Assembly (NCBI GenBank): GCA_019419555.1
Contig: DXZR01000008.1
Span: 8,794 to 72,793, forward strand
Direction: 5' to 3'
Length of the DNA: 64,000 nucleotides
DNA from: Collinsella sp.
Lineage (GTDB): Bacteria; Actinomycetota; Coriobacteriia; Coriobacteriales; Coriobacteriaceae
Part shown: positions 8,134 to 17,677 of the stretch, piece after piece
Layout of the letters: the number at the start of each line of letters is the position of its first letter
Position numbering within the stretch: the first letter of the stretch is position 1
Made by a program: the position numbers and the translations under genes
The notes under the pieces: model-generated
What the model saw: only the letters and a program-made list of their open reading frames with translations
What the model was told of the DNA's origin: nothing
The model's database searches: none

Positions 8134-8678
8134 TGAACGCCCGCGAGCGTCGCCGTGCCATCATGGACGTGCTCGAGGTGGCCAAGGAGCCCGTTTCGGG
8201 CAGCGCACTTGCCCGCGAGGTTGGCGTGAGCCGTCAGATCGTGGTTCAGGATATTGCCCTGCTGCGTGCCGATGGGCACGATGTCGTGGCGACCAACCGT
8301 GGTTATGTGCTGCAGGAGGCCCCCAGCAGCCCCGCCGTGCCCACGCGTCTTGTTAAGGTGCGCCACAGCGTGGAGCAGGCGGGCGACGAACTTACGAGTA
8401 TCGTCGACGCGGGTGGCGCCGTGCTTAACGTGATCGTCAACCATCGTGTGTACGGCAAGATCACGGCCGACCTGGACATCCGCAATCGTCGCGATGTTGA
8501 GCGCTACCTGCACGATATCGAGAGCGGCAAGAGTTTCCCGCTACTAACGGTGACGAGCGGCTATCACTTCCATCGCATCGCGGCGGAGGACGAGCAAACC
8601 CTCGACGAGATCGAGGCGATGCTCAAGGAGAAAGGCTACTTGGCGGACCTAATGCCCTACGAAGACGATCTGTCCTAG
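8133..8678 (+). CDS. niaR: Transcriptional repressor NiaR (HTH_11 plus 3H domain)
   Basis: A 181-residue repressor that responds to niacin. Residues 1-65 are a winged helix (RRRAIMDVLEVAKEPVSGSALAREVGVSRQIVVQDIALLRADG). The rest is a 3H domain with the histidines RHSVEQ, NHRVYGKI and YHFHRI that name the family and bind metal. Its position at the end of nadABC and the operator-like palindrome before nadA indicate self-limiting control. Regulators of this family are also called YrxA or NadR-type, not to be confused with the enterobacterial NadR enzyme. Confidence 0.93.
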   Translation: MNARERRRAIMDVLEVAKEPVSGSALAREVGVSRQIVVQDIALLRADGHDVVATNRGYVLQEAPSSPAVPTRLVKVRHSVEQAGDELTSIVDAGGAVLNVIVNHRVYGKITADLDIRNRRDVERYLHDIESGKSFPLLTVTSGYHFHRIAAEDEQTLDEIEAMLKEKGYLADLMPYEDDLS

Positions 8679-8691
8679 TAACGACGAATGC

Positions 8692-8731
8692 AAAAGGAGG
8701 CCTCCGCGGCGATGCGGAGGCCTCCTTTTTT
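8692..8731. terminator. Bidirectional terminator between niaR and the ferredoxin gene
   Basis: A perfect 16-bp stem (AAAAGGAGGCCTCCGC and its complement) with a 6-base loop ends in TTTTTT on the plus strand and AAAA-facing T residues on the minus strand. It can therefore serve both converging genes. Confidence 0.92.
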
Positions 8732-8770
8732 GTGCACGGTGTACTTTTGAGTGTGCAAGTGGGGGAGTTG

Positions 8771-8956
8771 TTACTCCTCGACGATCTCGGTGATCGCGCC
8801 AGCGGGGCAAGCGTCCTGGCAAGCGCCACAGGCGACGCAGGAGTCCTCGTCAGCGACGGTAGCGACGTCCTGGAGCTCCAGAACGCCAGCGGGGCAGGAG
8901 TCGACGCAAACGCCACAAGCGATGCACTCGTCGGCATCAATTACGGGATGAGCCAT
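8771..8956 (-). CDS. 2[4Fe-4S] ferredoxin
   Basis: A 61-residue electron carrier of the clostridial type. Two clusters are bound by C11, C14, C17, C21 (CIACGVCVDSCPAG) and C40, C43, C46, C50 (CVACGACQDACPAG). ATG 8956 is preferred over an upstream in-frame ATG at 9022 because GAGAGG precedes it and MAHPVIDADECI is a normal ferredoxin start. It probably accepts electrons from the pyruvate:ferredoxin oxidoreductase encoded at 60334-63873. Confidence 0.96.
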   Translation of the reverse strand: MAHPVIDADECIACGVCVDSCPAGVLELQDVATVADEDSCVACGACQDACPAGAITEIVEE

Positions 8957-9017
8957 GGTAGTTTCCTCTCTGTTGACCGACGCTACAGGCGATGCGCGCC
9001 GGTTTGATTCGGGCAAA

Positions 9018-9045
9018 AACATACCACGGGAGCGACCGTTTGCAA
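9018..9045 (-). promoter_or_regulatory. Candidate ferredoxin promoter
   Basis: On the minus strand TTGCAA (9045-9040) and TATGTT (9023-9018) are separated by 16 bases, about 60 bases upstream of the ferredoxin start. This is the best match in the region, judged by eye. Confidence 0.45.
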
Positions 9046-9180
9046 TACCCTCTGACCGGCATCTTCATACCGTTCGCCGAGTATGCCAAGGTTTACTAAA
9101 AAATGCGCAGGTGGGGCCGTTGAGCTGCGCAAATGTTAGCTAAAGATGACTTGAAATATAGGGCGATTGAGCGTGCTTGC

Positions 9181-9350
9181 GGAAACCGCATCCCATTATT
9201 TTGTCGAAAAACGGGTTGCAGTTTCCGGTTAGGCCCGCTAGCGGAAAATGCGAGCCGGTATCAGCTCTCAAAACGGGATACGGTTTCCGGTTGAGCCTTC
9301 AGACGGAAACTGCGACCCGGAATCCACGCTCAAACCGGGATGAGCTTTCC
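9181..9350. repeat. Tandem array of three 46-bp palindromes with exact 62-bp period
   Basis: Three units lie at 9181-9226, 9243-9288 and 9305-9350. Each has 14-base arms of the form GGAAAnnGCnnCCC and GGGnTnnGnTTTCC around an 18-base loop, and 16 bases separate the units. The arms vary in sequence but keep their symmetry, while loops and spacers vary freely. The array sits in the 658-base gap between the divergent ferredoxin and dnaK genes. A second array with the same 62-bp period lies at 44734-44871. The rest of this gap holds the two promoters and nothing else seen. Confidence 0.85.
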
Positions 9351-9478
9351 GCAAGACGGCCCCCAGGCACCCCCGGACGCAAACCTCAGCCATCTCTACA
9401 TAGATCTCAATAGATTTGCCGAGAACTCAATCAGCGCATCTACCTGCGCATTTAAGAACCTAAACTCTCAGCAATAAG

Positions 9479-9513
9479 AAATCTTATATGAATTGACTTA
9501 GATTTTGTATATT
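9479..9513 (+). promoter_or_regulatory. dnaK promoter with palindrome shared with clpB (probable HspR site)
   Basis: A 27-base block (9479-9505) begins AAATCTTATAT and ends GACTTAGATTT, so its ends AAATCT/AGATTT are inverted. TATATT at 9508-9513 is the likely -10. The same block, differing only in the centre, precedes clpB (18520-18546). This sequence differs from the classical HAIR element (CTTGAGT-N7-ACTCAAG), so the link to HspR is inferred from position and from the known HspR control of dnaK and clpB in actinobacteria. A GC-rich hairpin (9558-9564 with 9581-9587) lies in the leader. Confidence 0.7.
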
Positions 9514-9614
9514 CCGGCCCATAAGGGGATACACTACATCCTGAAAGACAAGCCGAAGCGCCGCGCGACAGATCGTCGAGGCGGCGCGAACGCAAAAGAG
9601 AGAGGGAATTTCTA

Positions 9615-11507
<1,893 letters not shown>

Positions 11508-11509
11508 TC

Positions 11510-12352
11510 ATGTCCGCCCGTAAAGCTCGCACGGAGGCGGCCGCCGCTGGCGCCGCCCCCGTTGACTCTGAGGAGAAGGACGTGAAGATTCCCGTAGAGG
11601 CCGTTGACGATACCGTGGCCAACGAGGCCCCGGCCGCCGAGGCTGCCGAGAACCAGGTAGAGGATTCCAACAAGGAGGCGACGATGACCGAGGACGAGAT
11701 GGTGGAAGCCGCTATCCGCGCCGGTGAGGAAGCCGCCGACAACGACTTTAAGCTCAAGTTCGAGCAGGCTCAGAAAGAGCTTGCCGACGTGCGCAATGAG
11801 CTCGATGCTGCGGCAGAGGCTCAGAAGGCCGCCGAGGACAAGGCAAAGGACGCCACCGAGCGTACCGCCCGTCTGCAGGCCGACTGGGAGAACTTCCGTC
11901 GCCGCACCGCCAATGAGCGTATCGCCGAGCGCGAGCGCGCGACCGAGAAGCTTGTTACCGCGCTGTTGCCGGTGATTGACGATATCGAGCGCGCGATCGA
12001 CCATGCCCGTAGCCAGGAGCTTTCCGACGACTTTAAGCAGTTCGTCGATGGCGTCGATGCGGTGCATGCCAAGCTGCTCGATGTGTTTGCGCACGAGGGC
12101 GTTGAGCCCATCGACCCCAAGGGCGAGGCGTTCGATCCGCTCGAGCACCAGGCCGTGGGGCGTGTCGAGGACGCATCGCAGTACGACGAGACTGTCAACG
12201 ACGTGTACCAGAAGGGCTACCGCATGGCGGATCGCATCCTGCGTTCCGCGATGGTGACGGTGACCTACGGTGGCGAGAAGCGCCCCGCACCGGAGCCCGA
12301 AGCGGCGCCCGAGGATGCTACGGCCGATACGGCCGAGAGCACCGAGGAGTAA
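11510..12352 (+). CDS. grpE: Nucleotide exchange factor GrpE
   Basis: A 280-residue DnaK exchange factor. Residues 1-75 are an acidic, Ala-rich, probably disordered tail. Residues about 80-135 form a long coiled coil. The core contains RLQADWENFRRRTANER, LLPVIDDIERAI and HQAVGRVED, with the C-terminal beta domain GYRMADRILRSAMVTV. It begins two bases after the dnaK stop. A later ATG at about 11684 would give a form closer to the usual length of about 200, so the start is likely but not certain. Confidence 0.95.
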   Translation: MSARKARTEAAAAGAAPVDSEEKDVKIPVEAVDDTVANEAPAAEAAENQVEDSNKEATMTEDEMVEAAIRAGEEAADNDFKLKFEQAQKELADVRNELDAAAEAQKAAEDKAKDATERTARLQADWENFRRRTANERIAERERATEKLVTALLPVIDDIERAIDHARSQELSDDFKQFVDGVDAVHAKLLDVFAHEGVEPIDPKGEAFDPLEHQAVGRVEDASQYDETVNDVYQKGYRMADRILRSAMVTVTYGGEKRPAPEPEAAPEDATADTAESTEE

Positions 12353-12359
12353 TTGAGAA

Positions 12360-12390
12360 GGGCCCCGGGGCAACACCCGGGGCCCTTTCT
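12360..12390 (+). terminator. Hairpin between grpE and dnaJ
   Basis: A perfect 10-bp stem (GGGCCCCGGG) with a six-base loop is followed by TTTCT. It probably reduces read-through from dnaK-grpE into dnaJ-hspR. Confidence 0.8.
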
Positions 12391-12459
12391 GGCCTAGTGC
12401 CATATGAAAGCATGAGCCGCCGCCCGCTGGGCGGCGGATGAAACAGGAGAGGAGCTACG

Positions 12460-13425
12460 ATGGCTGCAGGCAAAACCTTCTATGACATCCTGGGCGTATC
12501 CAAGAGCGCCTCCGACAAAGAGATCAAGAGCGCGTTTCGCAAGCTCGCGCAAAAATATCACCCCGATGCCGGAGGCGACGAGGCCAAGTTCAAGGAGATT
12601 AGCGAGGCCTACGAGACGCTTTCGGACGAGAAGAAGCGCAAAGAGTACGACCAGATGCTCATGTTTGGCGGCATGCCGGGCGCGGGCGGCGCGTATGGCG
12701 GCGGCTACGGTGCCGGCGCTGGTGCCAGCGGCTGGGGCGACATCTTCGACAGCATCTTTAGCGGCAACGGCGCCTGGGGCAGCGATTGGGGCTCGGGCTT
12801 TGCCGGGGCTGCGGGCGCTGCCGGTGCCGGCGCTGGCCGTAGCCGCGCTCGCAAGGGCGGCGACCTGTCGCTGACCGTCGATGTGACGGCCGAGGACGCG
12901 TTTCGCGGTGTGACGCACAAGGTCACCTACCGCATTCCCTCGACAGGCGAGCAGCAGACCATTACGGTCTCGGTGCCTGCAGGCGCGGTCGACGGCGGCA
13001 AGCTGCGTTACAAACGTCGCGGCGAGTATGGCGTTGCCGGCGGCGAGCGCGGCGACCTGGTCGTGACCACGCATGTGGAGGAGCATCCGCTGTTTAGGCG
13101 CAAAGGCGCCGACGTGACCATGGAGGTACCGGTCTCGGTCTACGAGGCGGCGCTCGGCTGCACGGTGGACGTGCCCACGCCCGGCGGTGCGACGGTCCGT
13201 TTGAAAGTGCCCGCGGGTACCCAGACGGGCAAGAAGTTCCGCTTTAAGGAGATGGGCGCGCCCGATGTTAAGCACCGTGGCCGCACGGGCGCGCTGCTCG
13301 TCGAGATCAAGGTGCAGGTTCCCACGAACCTGTCCGACGATGAGCGCGATGCCATGACCAAGCTGCGCGAGGCCGACACGCGCGACTATCGCGAGAAGGT
13401 CAATCGTTACAAGGCGACGTACTAG
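12460..13425 (+). CDS. dnaJ: DnaJ-type co-chaperone without zinc finger (CbpA-like)
   Basis: A 321-residue J-protein that stimulates DnaK ATPase. The J domain (1-70) has the HPD triad in QKYHPDAGG. A Gly-rich region follows (GGAYGGGYGAGAGASGWGD), then two C-terminal beta domains (DLSLTVDVTAEDAFRG; VDVPTPGGATVRLKVPAGTQTGKKFRFKEMG). The four CxxCxGxG repeats of classical DnaJ are absent, so this is the CbpA or DnaJ2 layout. In related actinobacteria the gene between grpE and hspR usually encodes a zinc-finger DnaJ, so a second one may exist elsewhere. Confidence 0.95.
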   Translation: MAAGKTFYDILGVSKSASDKEIKSAFRKLAQKYHPDAGGDEAKFKEISEAYETLSDEKKRKEYDQMLMFGGMPGAGGAYGGGYGAGAGASGWGDIFDSIFSGNGAWGSDWGSGFAGAAGAAGAGAGRSRARKGGDLSLTVDVTAEDAFRGVTHKVTYRIPSTGEQQTITVSVPAGAVDGGKLRYKRRGEYGVAGGERGDLVVTTHVEEHPLFRRKGADVTMEVPVSVYEAALGCTVDVPTPGGATVRLKVPAGTQTGKKFRFKEMGAPDVKHRGRTGALLVEIKVQVPTNLSDDERDAMTKLREADTRDYREKVNRYKATY

Positions 13426-13497
13426 GGCGGTCGCGGCGCACGCCCACGCCCGCGGGCTTATGATGGACGATAACGAGACGGAAAGGGGTCAGGTAGC

Positions 13498-13914
13498 ATG
13501 GCCGAGGACAATAGGAACAAACCGCTGTACATGATCAGCGTGGCGGCCGAGCTGACCGGCATGCACCCGCAGACTCTGCGCGTCTACGAGTCCAAGGGCC
13601 TGGTGAATCCTCAGCGCTCGGGCGGTAACACGCGCCTGTATTCGCGTGCCGATATCGAGCGTCTGGAACTCATCAACCAACTGACCGACGAGGGCATCAA
13701 CCTTGCCGGCGTGGTGCGCATCCTCGATATGAAGGAGCGTTCCGAGGAGCGCGAGCGCGAGAACGAGAAGCTCCGCGCTCGCGTGCGCCAGCTCGAGGAC
13801 GAGCTGCACGAGTATAAGATGCAGAAGAAGATCACCGCCCTGGCCCCGCGCGACGGCTCAGTCAACCCCGAGCAAGTCATGCGCAAGCTGCTAGGTACGG
13901 GTAGCGACCTATAG
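13498..13914 (+). CDS. hspR: Heat-shock repressor HspR (MerR family)
   Basis: A 138-residue repressor. The MerR-type winged helix is YMISVAAELTGMHPQTLRVYESKGLVNPQRSGGNTRLYS, cut here by position: residues 11-49. A long coiled coil follows (RERENEKLRARVRQLEDELHEY). HspR binds DNA with DnaK as co-repressor and controls dnaK and clpB operons in actinobacteria. AGGGGTCAGGT precedes the ATG. No separate promoter palindrome is seen before it, so it probably depends on upstream transcription and on its own weak promoter. Confidence 0.93.
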   Translation: MAEDNRNKPLYMISVAAELTGMHPQTLRVYESKGLVNPQRSGGNTRLYSRADIERLELINQLTDEGINLAGVVRILDMKERSEERERENEKLRARVRQLEDELHEYKMQKKITALAPRDGSVNPEQVMRKLLGTGSDL

Positions 13915-13930
13915 CTCCGCCGACGCTGCC

Positions 13931-14062
13931 GGGCACTCATTGGGGACAGACTTAAATGAGTGCCCGCAGAATGAGAGTGGATAATCTCCCGTTTTTGGCC
14001 TGTTTGCAGGCTCAAAGTGGGAGATTATCCACTCTCGTCATTTCGGCGTCTAAGTCTGCCCC
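13931..14062. repeat. Nested intergenic palindromes after hspR
   Basis: At least three inverted repeats are stacked here. The first has 11-bp arms at 13931-13941 and 13955-13965. The second has perfect 18-bp arms at 13973-13990 and 14019-14036. The third is an outer pair, GGGGACAGACTTA near 13943 with TAAGTCTGCCCC from 14051, with one bulge. The left part of the first hairpin lies inside the outer pair, so the region could fold in two ways. It fills most of the gap between hspR and the hydratase gene. Confidence 0.75.
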
Positions 14063-14201
14063 CGGCACCCAACTCGTTCTTTGCTTTACTGAGATAAAGT
14101 GAACGTGCAGATTCGTAACCCACTCGCAACCGTTCTATGGCACGATATTGAACGAATGTATGCTATGCGCCCAAATCGTTTTGGGCAGAGTGGGAGACAG
14201 T

Positions 14202-16502
14202 ATGGTCAAGCTGTACGAGGACGGCATCTACCTGCGCGGCGGCAGCGAGGTTGTGCCTGCGGCCGAGGCTGCCGAGCGCGGTATTACGCAGACGCCCGAG
14301 GATGCCAAGCGCGGCACCATCGCGTATTCGATCCTCCAGGCACACAATACGTCCGGAGATCCCGAGGCACTCAAGATTCGCTTCGACGCCATGGCGAGCC
14401 ACGACATCACCTTTGTCGGCATCATCCAGACGGCGCGCGCCTCGGGCATGGAGCAGTTCCCGCTGCCTTACGTGCTCACCAACTGCCATAATTCGCTGTG
14501 CGCCGTGGGCGGCACCATCAACGAGGACGACCACGTCTTTGGCCTCTCGGCCGCCAAGAAGTACGGTGGCATCTTCGTTCCGCCGCATATCGCCGTTATC
14601 CACTCCTTTATGCGTGAGAACTTCGCGGGCTGCGGCAAGATGATCCTGGGTTCCGACTCGCACACCCGCTACGGCGCTCTGGGCACTATGGCCGTGGGCG
14701 AGGGCGGTGGCGAGCTGGCAAAGCAACTGCTGCGCGACACCTACGACGTCGCCTATCCCGGCGTCGTCGCCATCTACCTCACGGGTGCCCCGCGCCCCGG
14801 CGTCGGCCCGCACGATGTGGCGCTCGCCATCATCCGCGCTGTCTTTGCCAAGGGCTACGTCAAGAACAAGGTCATGGAGTTTGTGGGCCCCGGCATCGCG
14901 AGCATGACGACCGACTACCGCAACGGCGTCGACGTCATGACCACCGAGACCACCTGCCTGTCGAGCATCTGGGCCACCGACGAGGACACGCACGCGTTTT
15001 TGACCATGCACGGCCGCGGCGACGACTATCGCGAGCTCAAGCCCGCCGATGTCGCCTACTACGACGGTTGCGTCGAGGTCGACCTGTCGAGCATCAAGCC
15101 CATGATCGCACTGCCGTTCCATCCTTCCAACGGCTTTGAGATCGACGAGCTCAACGAGAACCTCGAGGACATCCTGCACGAGGTGGAGCTCGAGGCCGCC
15201 AAGATCGGCGAGGGCAAGACGCACTTTAGCCTGCTCGACAAGATCGTCGACGGCAAGCTGCACGTGCAGCAGGGCGTTATCGCCGGCTGCTCGGGCGGCA
15301 ACTATGACTCCGTGGTCCAGGCTGCCCGCGTGCTCAAGGGCGCCAATACCGGCTGCGGCGAGTTCTCGCTGTCGGTCTATCCCACGAGCCAGCCCGTGGC
15401 GCTCGAACTTACACGCCGCGGCTACATCTACGACCTCATGGAGGCCGGCGCAATCGTGCGCACGGCATTCTGCGGCCCGTGCTTCGGCGCCGGCGACACG
15501 CCCGCCAACAACGGCCTTTCGATCCGTCACACCACGCGCAACTTCCCCAACCGCGAGGGTTCCAAGCCGGGTAATGGCCAGCTGAGCGCCGTGGCCCTGA
15601 TGGACGCCCGCTCCATTGCGGCAACGGCTGCCAACGGCGGCGTCCTGACGCCGGCGACCGACCTGCCCGAGGACACTTGGGACGAGGCCTGCGAGTACAC
15701 CTTTGACGACGCGCCGTACAAGAAGCGCGTGTACTGGGGCTTTGGCAAGGCGGAGCCTGCCGACGAGCTGGTCGAAGGCCCCAACATCAAGCCGTGGCCC
15801 GCGATGGAGCCGCTCGGCGACGACATCCTGCTCAAGGTTTGCTCCAAGATCATGGACCCGGTCACCACGACCGACGAGCTCATTCCCTCGGGCGAGACGA
15901 GCTCCTTCCGCTCCAACCCGCTGGGCCTGGCTGAGTTTACGCTGAGCCGCCGCGACCCGGCCTACGTGGGTCGCTCCAAGGAGGTCGACGCTGTGGAGAA
16001 GCGTCGCGTTGCCGGCGAGTCCGCGGGCGACCTGGCGGCGTTCGATGCCGAGCTTGCCGGTGTGTTTGAGGCGCTGGCCGGCGCGGGTGTCGCGGCCGAT
16101 GCCAAGGCGACCGAGTTCGGTTCCATGATTTACGCCAAGAAGCCTGGCGACGGCAGCGCCCGCGAGCAGGCCGCGAGCTGCCAGCGCGTAATTGGCGGCC
16201 TGGCCAACATCGTCCACGAGTACGCCACCAAGCGCTATCGCTCCAACGTGATGAACTGGGGCATGGTGCCCTTCCAGATGGAGGCCGAGCCCAACTTTGA
16301 GGTGGGCGATTACGTCTTTGTGCCGGGTATCCGTGCCGCGCTCGATGGCGACCTGAAGGACATCGCCGCCTACGTGGTGCGCGCCGATGGTGCGGTCGAG
16401 CAGATTGAGCTCTACATTGCCGATATGACGGCAGAGGAGCGTGCCATCGTCAAGGCCGGCTGCCTGATCAACTACAACAAGTTCAAGGCCGCTGCCGAGT
16501 AG
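14202..16502 (+). CDS. Aconitase-family hydratase
   Basis: A 766-residue [4Fe-4S] hydro-lyase of the aconitase superfamily. The cluster cysteines are present: AGCSGGNYDS and AFCGPCFGAGDTP. Substrate and fold motifs include LGSDSHTRYGALGTMAVGEG and TTRNFPNREGSKPGNGQL. A C-terminal swivel domain follows (KRYRSNVMNWGMVPFQ). The start is ATG 14202 after GGGAG; the open frame extends upstream without a ribosome site. Homologues of this layout are called aconitate hydratase or simply hydratase (YbhJ-like), and the true substrate is uncertain. No other citrate-cycle gene is nearby. Confidence 0.88.
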   Translation: MVKLYEDGIYLRGGSEVVPAAEAAERGITQTPEDAKRGTIAYSILQAHNTSGDPEALKIRFDAMASHDITFVGIIQTARASGMEQFPLPYVLTNCHNSLCAVGGTINEDDHVFGLSAAKKYGGIFVPPHIAVIHSFMRENFAGCGKMILGSDSHTRYGALGTMAVGEGGGELAKQLLRDTYDVAYPGVVAIYLTGAPRPGVGPHDVALAIIRAVFAKGYVKNKVMEFVGPGIASMTTDYRNGVDVMTTETTCLSSIWATDEDTHAFLTMHGRGDDYRELKPADVAYYDGCVEVDLSSIKPMIALPFHPSNGFEIDELNENLEDILHEVELEAAKIGEGKTHFSLLDKIVDGKLHVQQGVIAGCSGGNYDSVVQAARVLKGANTGCGEFSLSVYPTSQPVALELTRRGYIYDLMEAGAIVRTAFCGPCFGAGDTPANNGLSIRHTTRNFPNREGSKPGNGQLSAVALMDARSIAATAANGGVLTPATDLPEDTWDEACEYTFDDAPYKKRVYWGFGKAEPADELVEGPNIKPWPAMEPLGDDILLKVCSKIMDPVTTTDELIPSGETSSFRSNPLGLAEFTLSRRDPAYVGRSKEVDAVEKRRVAGESAGDLAAFDAELAGVFEALAGAGVAADAKATEFGSMIYAKKPGDGSAREQAASCQRVIGGLANIVHEYATKRYRSNVMNWGMVPFQMEAEPNFEVGDYVFVPGIRAALDGDLKDIAAYVVRADGAVEQIELYIADMTAEERAIVKAGCLINYNKFKAAAE

Positions 16503-16517
16503 CGCACTTAATTGTCC

Positions 16518-16591
16518 GCCCGGGGCTTACCCTTTCCCGCCCGCTCACGCGCTTCACGAGGGCCGCGTTCGGGAAAGGGTAAGCCCCGGGC
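16518..16591. repeat. 22-bp-arm perfect palindrome after the hydratase gene
   Basis: Arms 16518-16539 and 16570-16591 are exact inverted copies (GCCCGGGGCTTACCCTTTCC and two more bases) with a 30-base loop. No T-run follows, so a simple intrinsic terminator is unlikely. A conventional terminator stands further on at 16649. Confidence 0.85.
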
Positions 16592-16648
16592 TACATTTCT
16601 GCGTTCTCGTTGGGTCTTGAGGGACGCTAATAAATAGACTTGCTTGAT

Positions 16649-16679
16649 GCCGCCTCTGTTATCGGGGCGGCTTCTTTTT
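16649..16679 (+). terminator. Intrinsic terminator downstream of the hydratase gene
   Basis: A GCCGCC/GGCGGC stem (16649-16654 with 16666-16671) is followed by TTCTTTTTG. Confidence 0.75.
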
Positions 16680-16686
16680 GTTGAAA

Positions 16687-16721
16687 ACCACCACAAAGGG
16701 GGCAGGCACCTTTGTGGTGGT
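16687..16721. repeat. Dispersed palindrome ACCACCACAAAGG, copy 1 (inverted)
   Basis: Thirteen-bp arms (16687-16699 and 16709-16721) enclose GGGCAGGCA. Two more copies with the same arms lie at 17554-17588 and 18358-18392. Judged by the loop and the flanking AAAA, this copy is in the opposite orientation to the other two. Confidence 0.85.
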
Positions 16722-16774
16722 GGGGACGAGCTCGATGCTGTTGTGATCGTTGAGCGGCATGTTAATGGGCGGCT

Positions 16775-17443
16775 CTACAGAATTTCATCTGGGCTGGCGG
16801 GTTTGGTTGTTTTGGGGATGCCGAGTTTGGATGACGCGAAATCGTCAACATTGTCCTTAATTCCGTCTTTGGTGTAGACAGTGACCATATAGGTGCTGTG
16901 TCCGAATTCGCCCTTGTCGCGTGTTGCCCAGGCATCCCAGTAGGCGGCCCCGTTTCGCCCTTTGATTTTTCCGACACGGCGGAGTTCTGTTCGCTTTAAT
17001 TTCTGGTTGCTATAGATGGTTCGACCGGCCTCCTCGGTGAGCCCGCACTGTCCAAGCATCTTGTCGAGGACTTGGTTCATGTGGCGCTCATCGGTGTTTG
17101 GTGCGTAGTCGTAGGCGAGGGTGATGAAGTCGAGTGGCTGGTCGTCGATTAGATAGTTTAGCGTCTGAGGTCCAAGGCAGAAATAGGGGGAGCATCCGTC
17201 GATCTGACCGAGCAGTGGCAACTTTGACTGCCAACTTCCGGTGGGAATTCCATCTTCGTAAAACACGCCGCGACAGATAAAGGAGAGCGAGGTGGCACGC
17301 GAGCTGGCGTCGACCATTCCGCATAAATCGAAGGGCGAGGTGATACCAAGGGAAAAGGGCGTGATGACGATAAGGAAGAGCATCACGATGGGTATGGCGA
17401 GAATGGCGATGACGTTGCGACCGGTGGAATGAGGCGGCTTCAT
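16775..17443 (-). CDS. Membrane-anchored protein of unknown function
   Basis: A 222-residue protein, not recognised. Residues about 8-33 form one hydrophobic segment (NVIAILAIPIVMLFLIVITP), probably an uncleaved anchor, with the rest outside the cell. Four outer cysteines (DLCG, ICRG, DGCSPYFC) could form disulfides. The outer part contains YDYAPNTDERHMNQVLDKML and ELRRVGKIKGRNGAAYWDAWATR. ATG 17443 is chosen because CGAGGAG precedes it; the in-frame TTG upstream lacks a site. It is divergent from the similar-sized anchored protein at 17678-18349, with palindromes on each side of both genes. Confidence 0.65.
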   Translation of the reverse strand: MKPPHSTGRNVIAILAIPIVMLFLIVITPFSLGITSPFDLCGMVDASSRATSLSFICRGVFYEDGIPTGSWQSKLPLLGQIDGCSPYFCLGPQTLNYLIDDQPLDFITLAYDYAPNTDERHMNQVLDKMLGQCGLTEEAGRTIYSNQKLKRTELRRVGKIKGRNGAAYWDAWATRDKGEFGHSTYMVTVYTKDGIKDNVDDFASSKLGIPKTTKPASPDEIL

Positions 17444-17553
17444 ATGCGCTCCTCGAGACAAAGATCTGTTGAGGATAGGCAGAAATGGATATGTTCAGAG
17501 AGCAATTCAAGTTTAATCTCATTGCGCGAGATGGTCGACCGTTAGCGTCGAAA

Positions 17554-17588
17554 ACCACCACAAAGGTGCCTGTCCCCTTTGTGGTGGT
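17554..17588. repeat. Dispersed palindrome ACCACCACAAAGG, copy 2
   Basis: Thirteen-bp arms (17554-17566 and 17576-17588) enclose TGCCTGTCC. It lies in the gap between two divergent membrane-protein genes, just upstream of the promoter at 17608. Confidence 0.85.
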
Positions 17589-17607
17589 GAGGAGCGCGCG
17601 GCTTCTT

Positions 17608-17636
17608 TTGGTAATAGTGTTAGCTGGCGGTATCAT
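17608..17636 (+). promoter_or_regulatory. Promoter for the 17678 gene
   Basis: TTGGTA (17608-17613), a 17-base spacer and TATCAT (17631-17636). Transcription would begin near 17643, past a possible GTG start at 17639, which supports the later start at 17678. Confidence 0.6.
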
Positions 17637-17677
17637 TAGTGCAGGTGGCGAAGGTTTGCATTGTGGGGTGTTTTGCC

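Noticed and set aside
9181..9350. CRISPR array
   Set aside because: The repeated arms are short, variable and in inverted pairs; no identical direct repeat with unique spacers and no cas genes are present.
14163..16217. 684-codon open frame on the minus strand opposite the hydratase gene
   Set aside because: It mirrors a strongly supported aconitase-family gene, has no domain-like sequence and arises from GC-biased codons.
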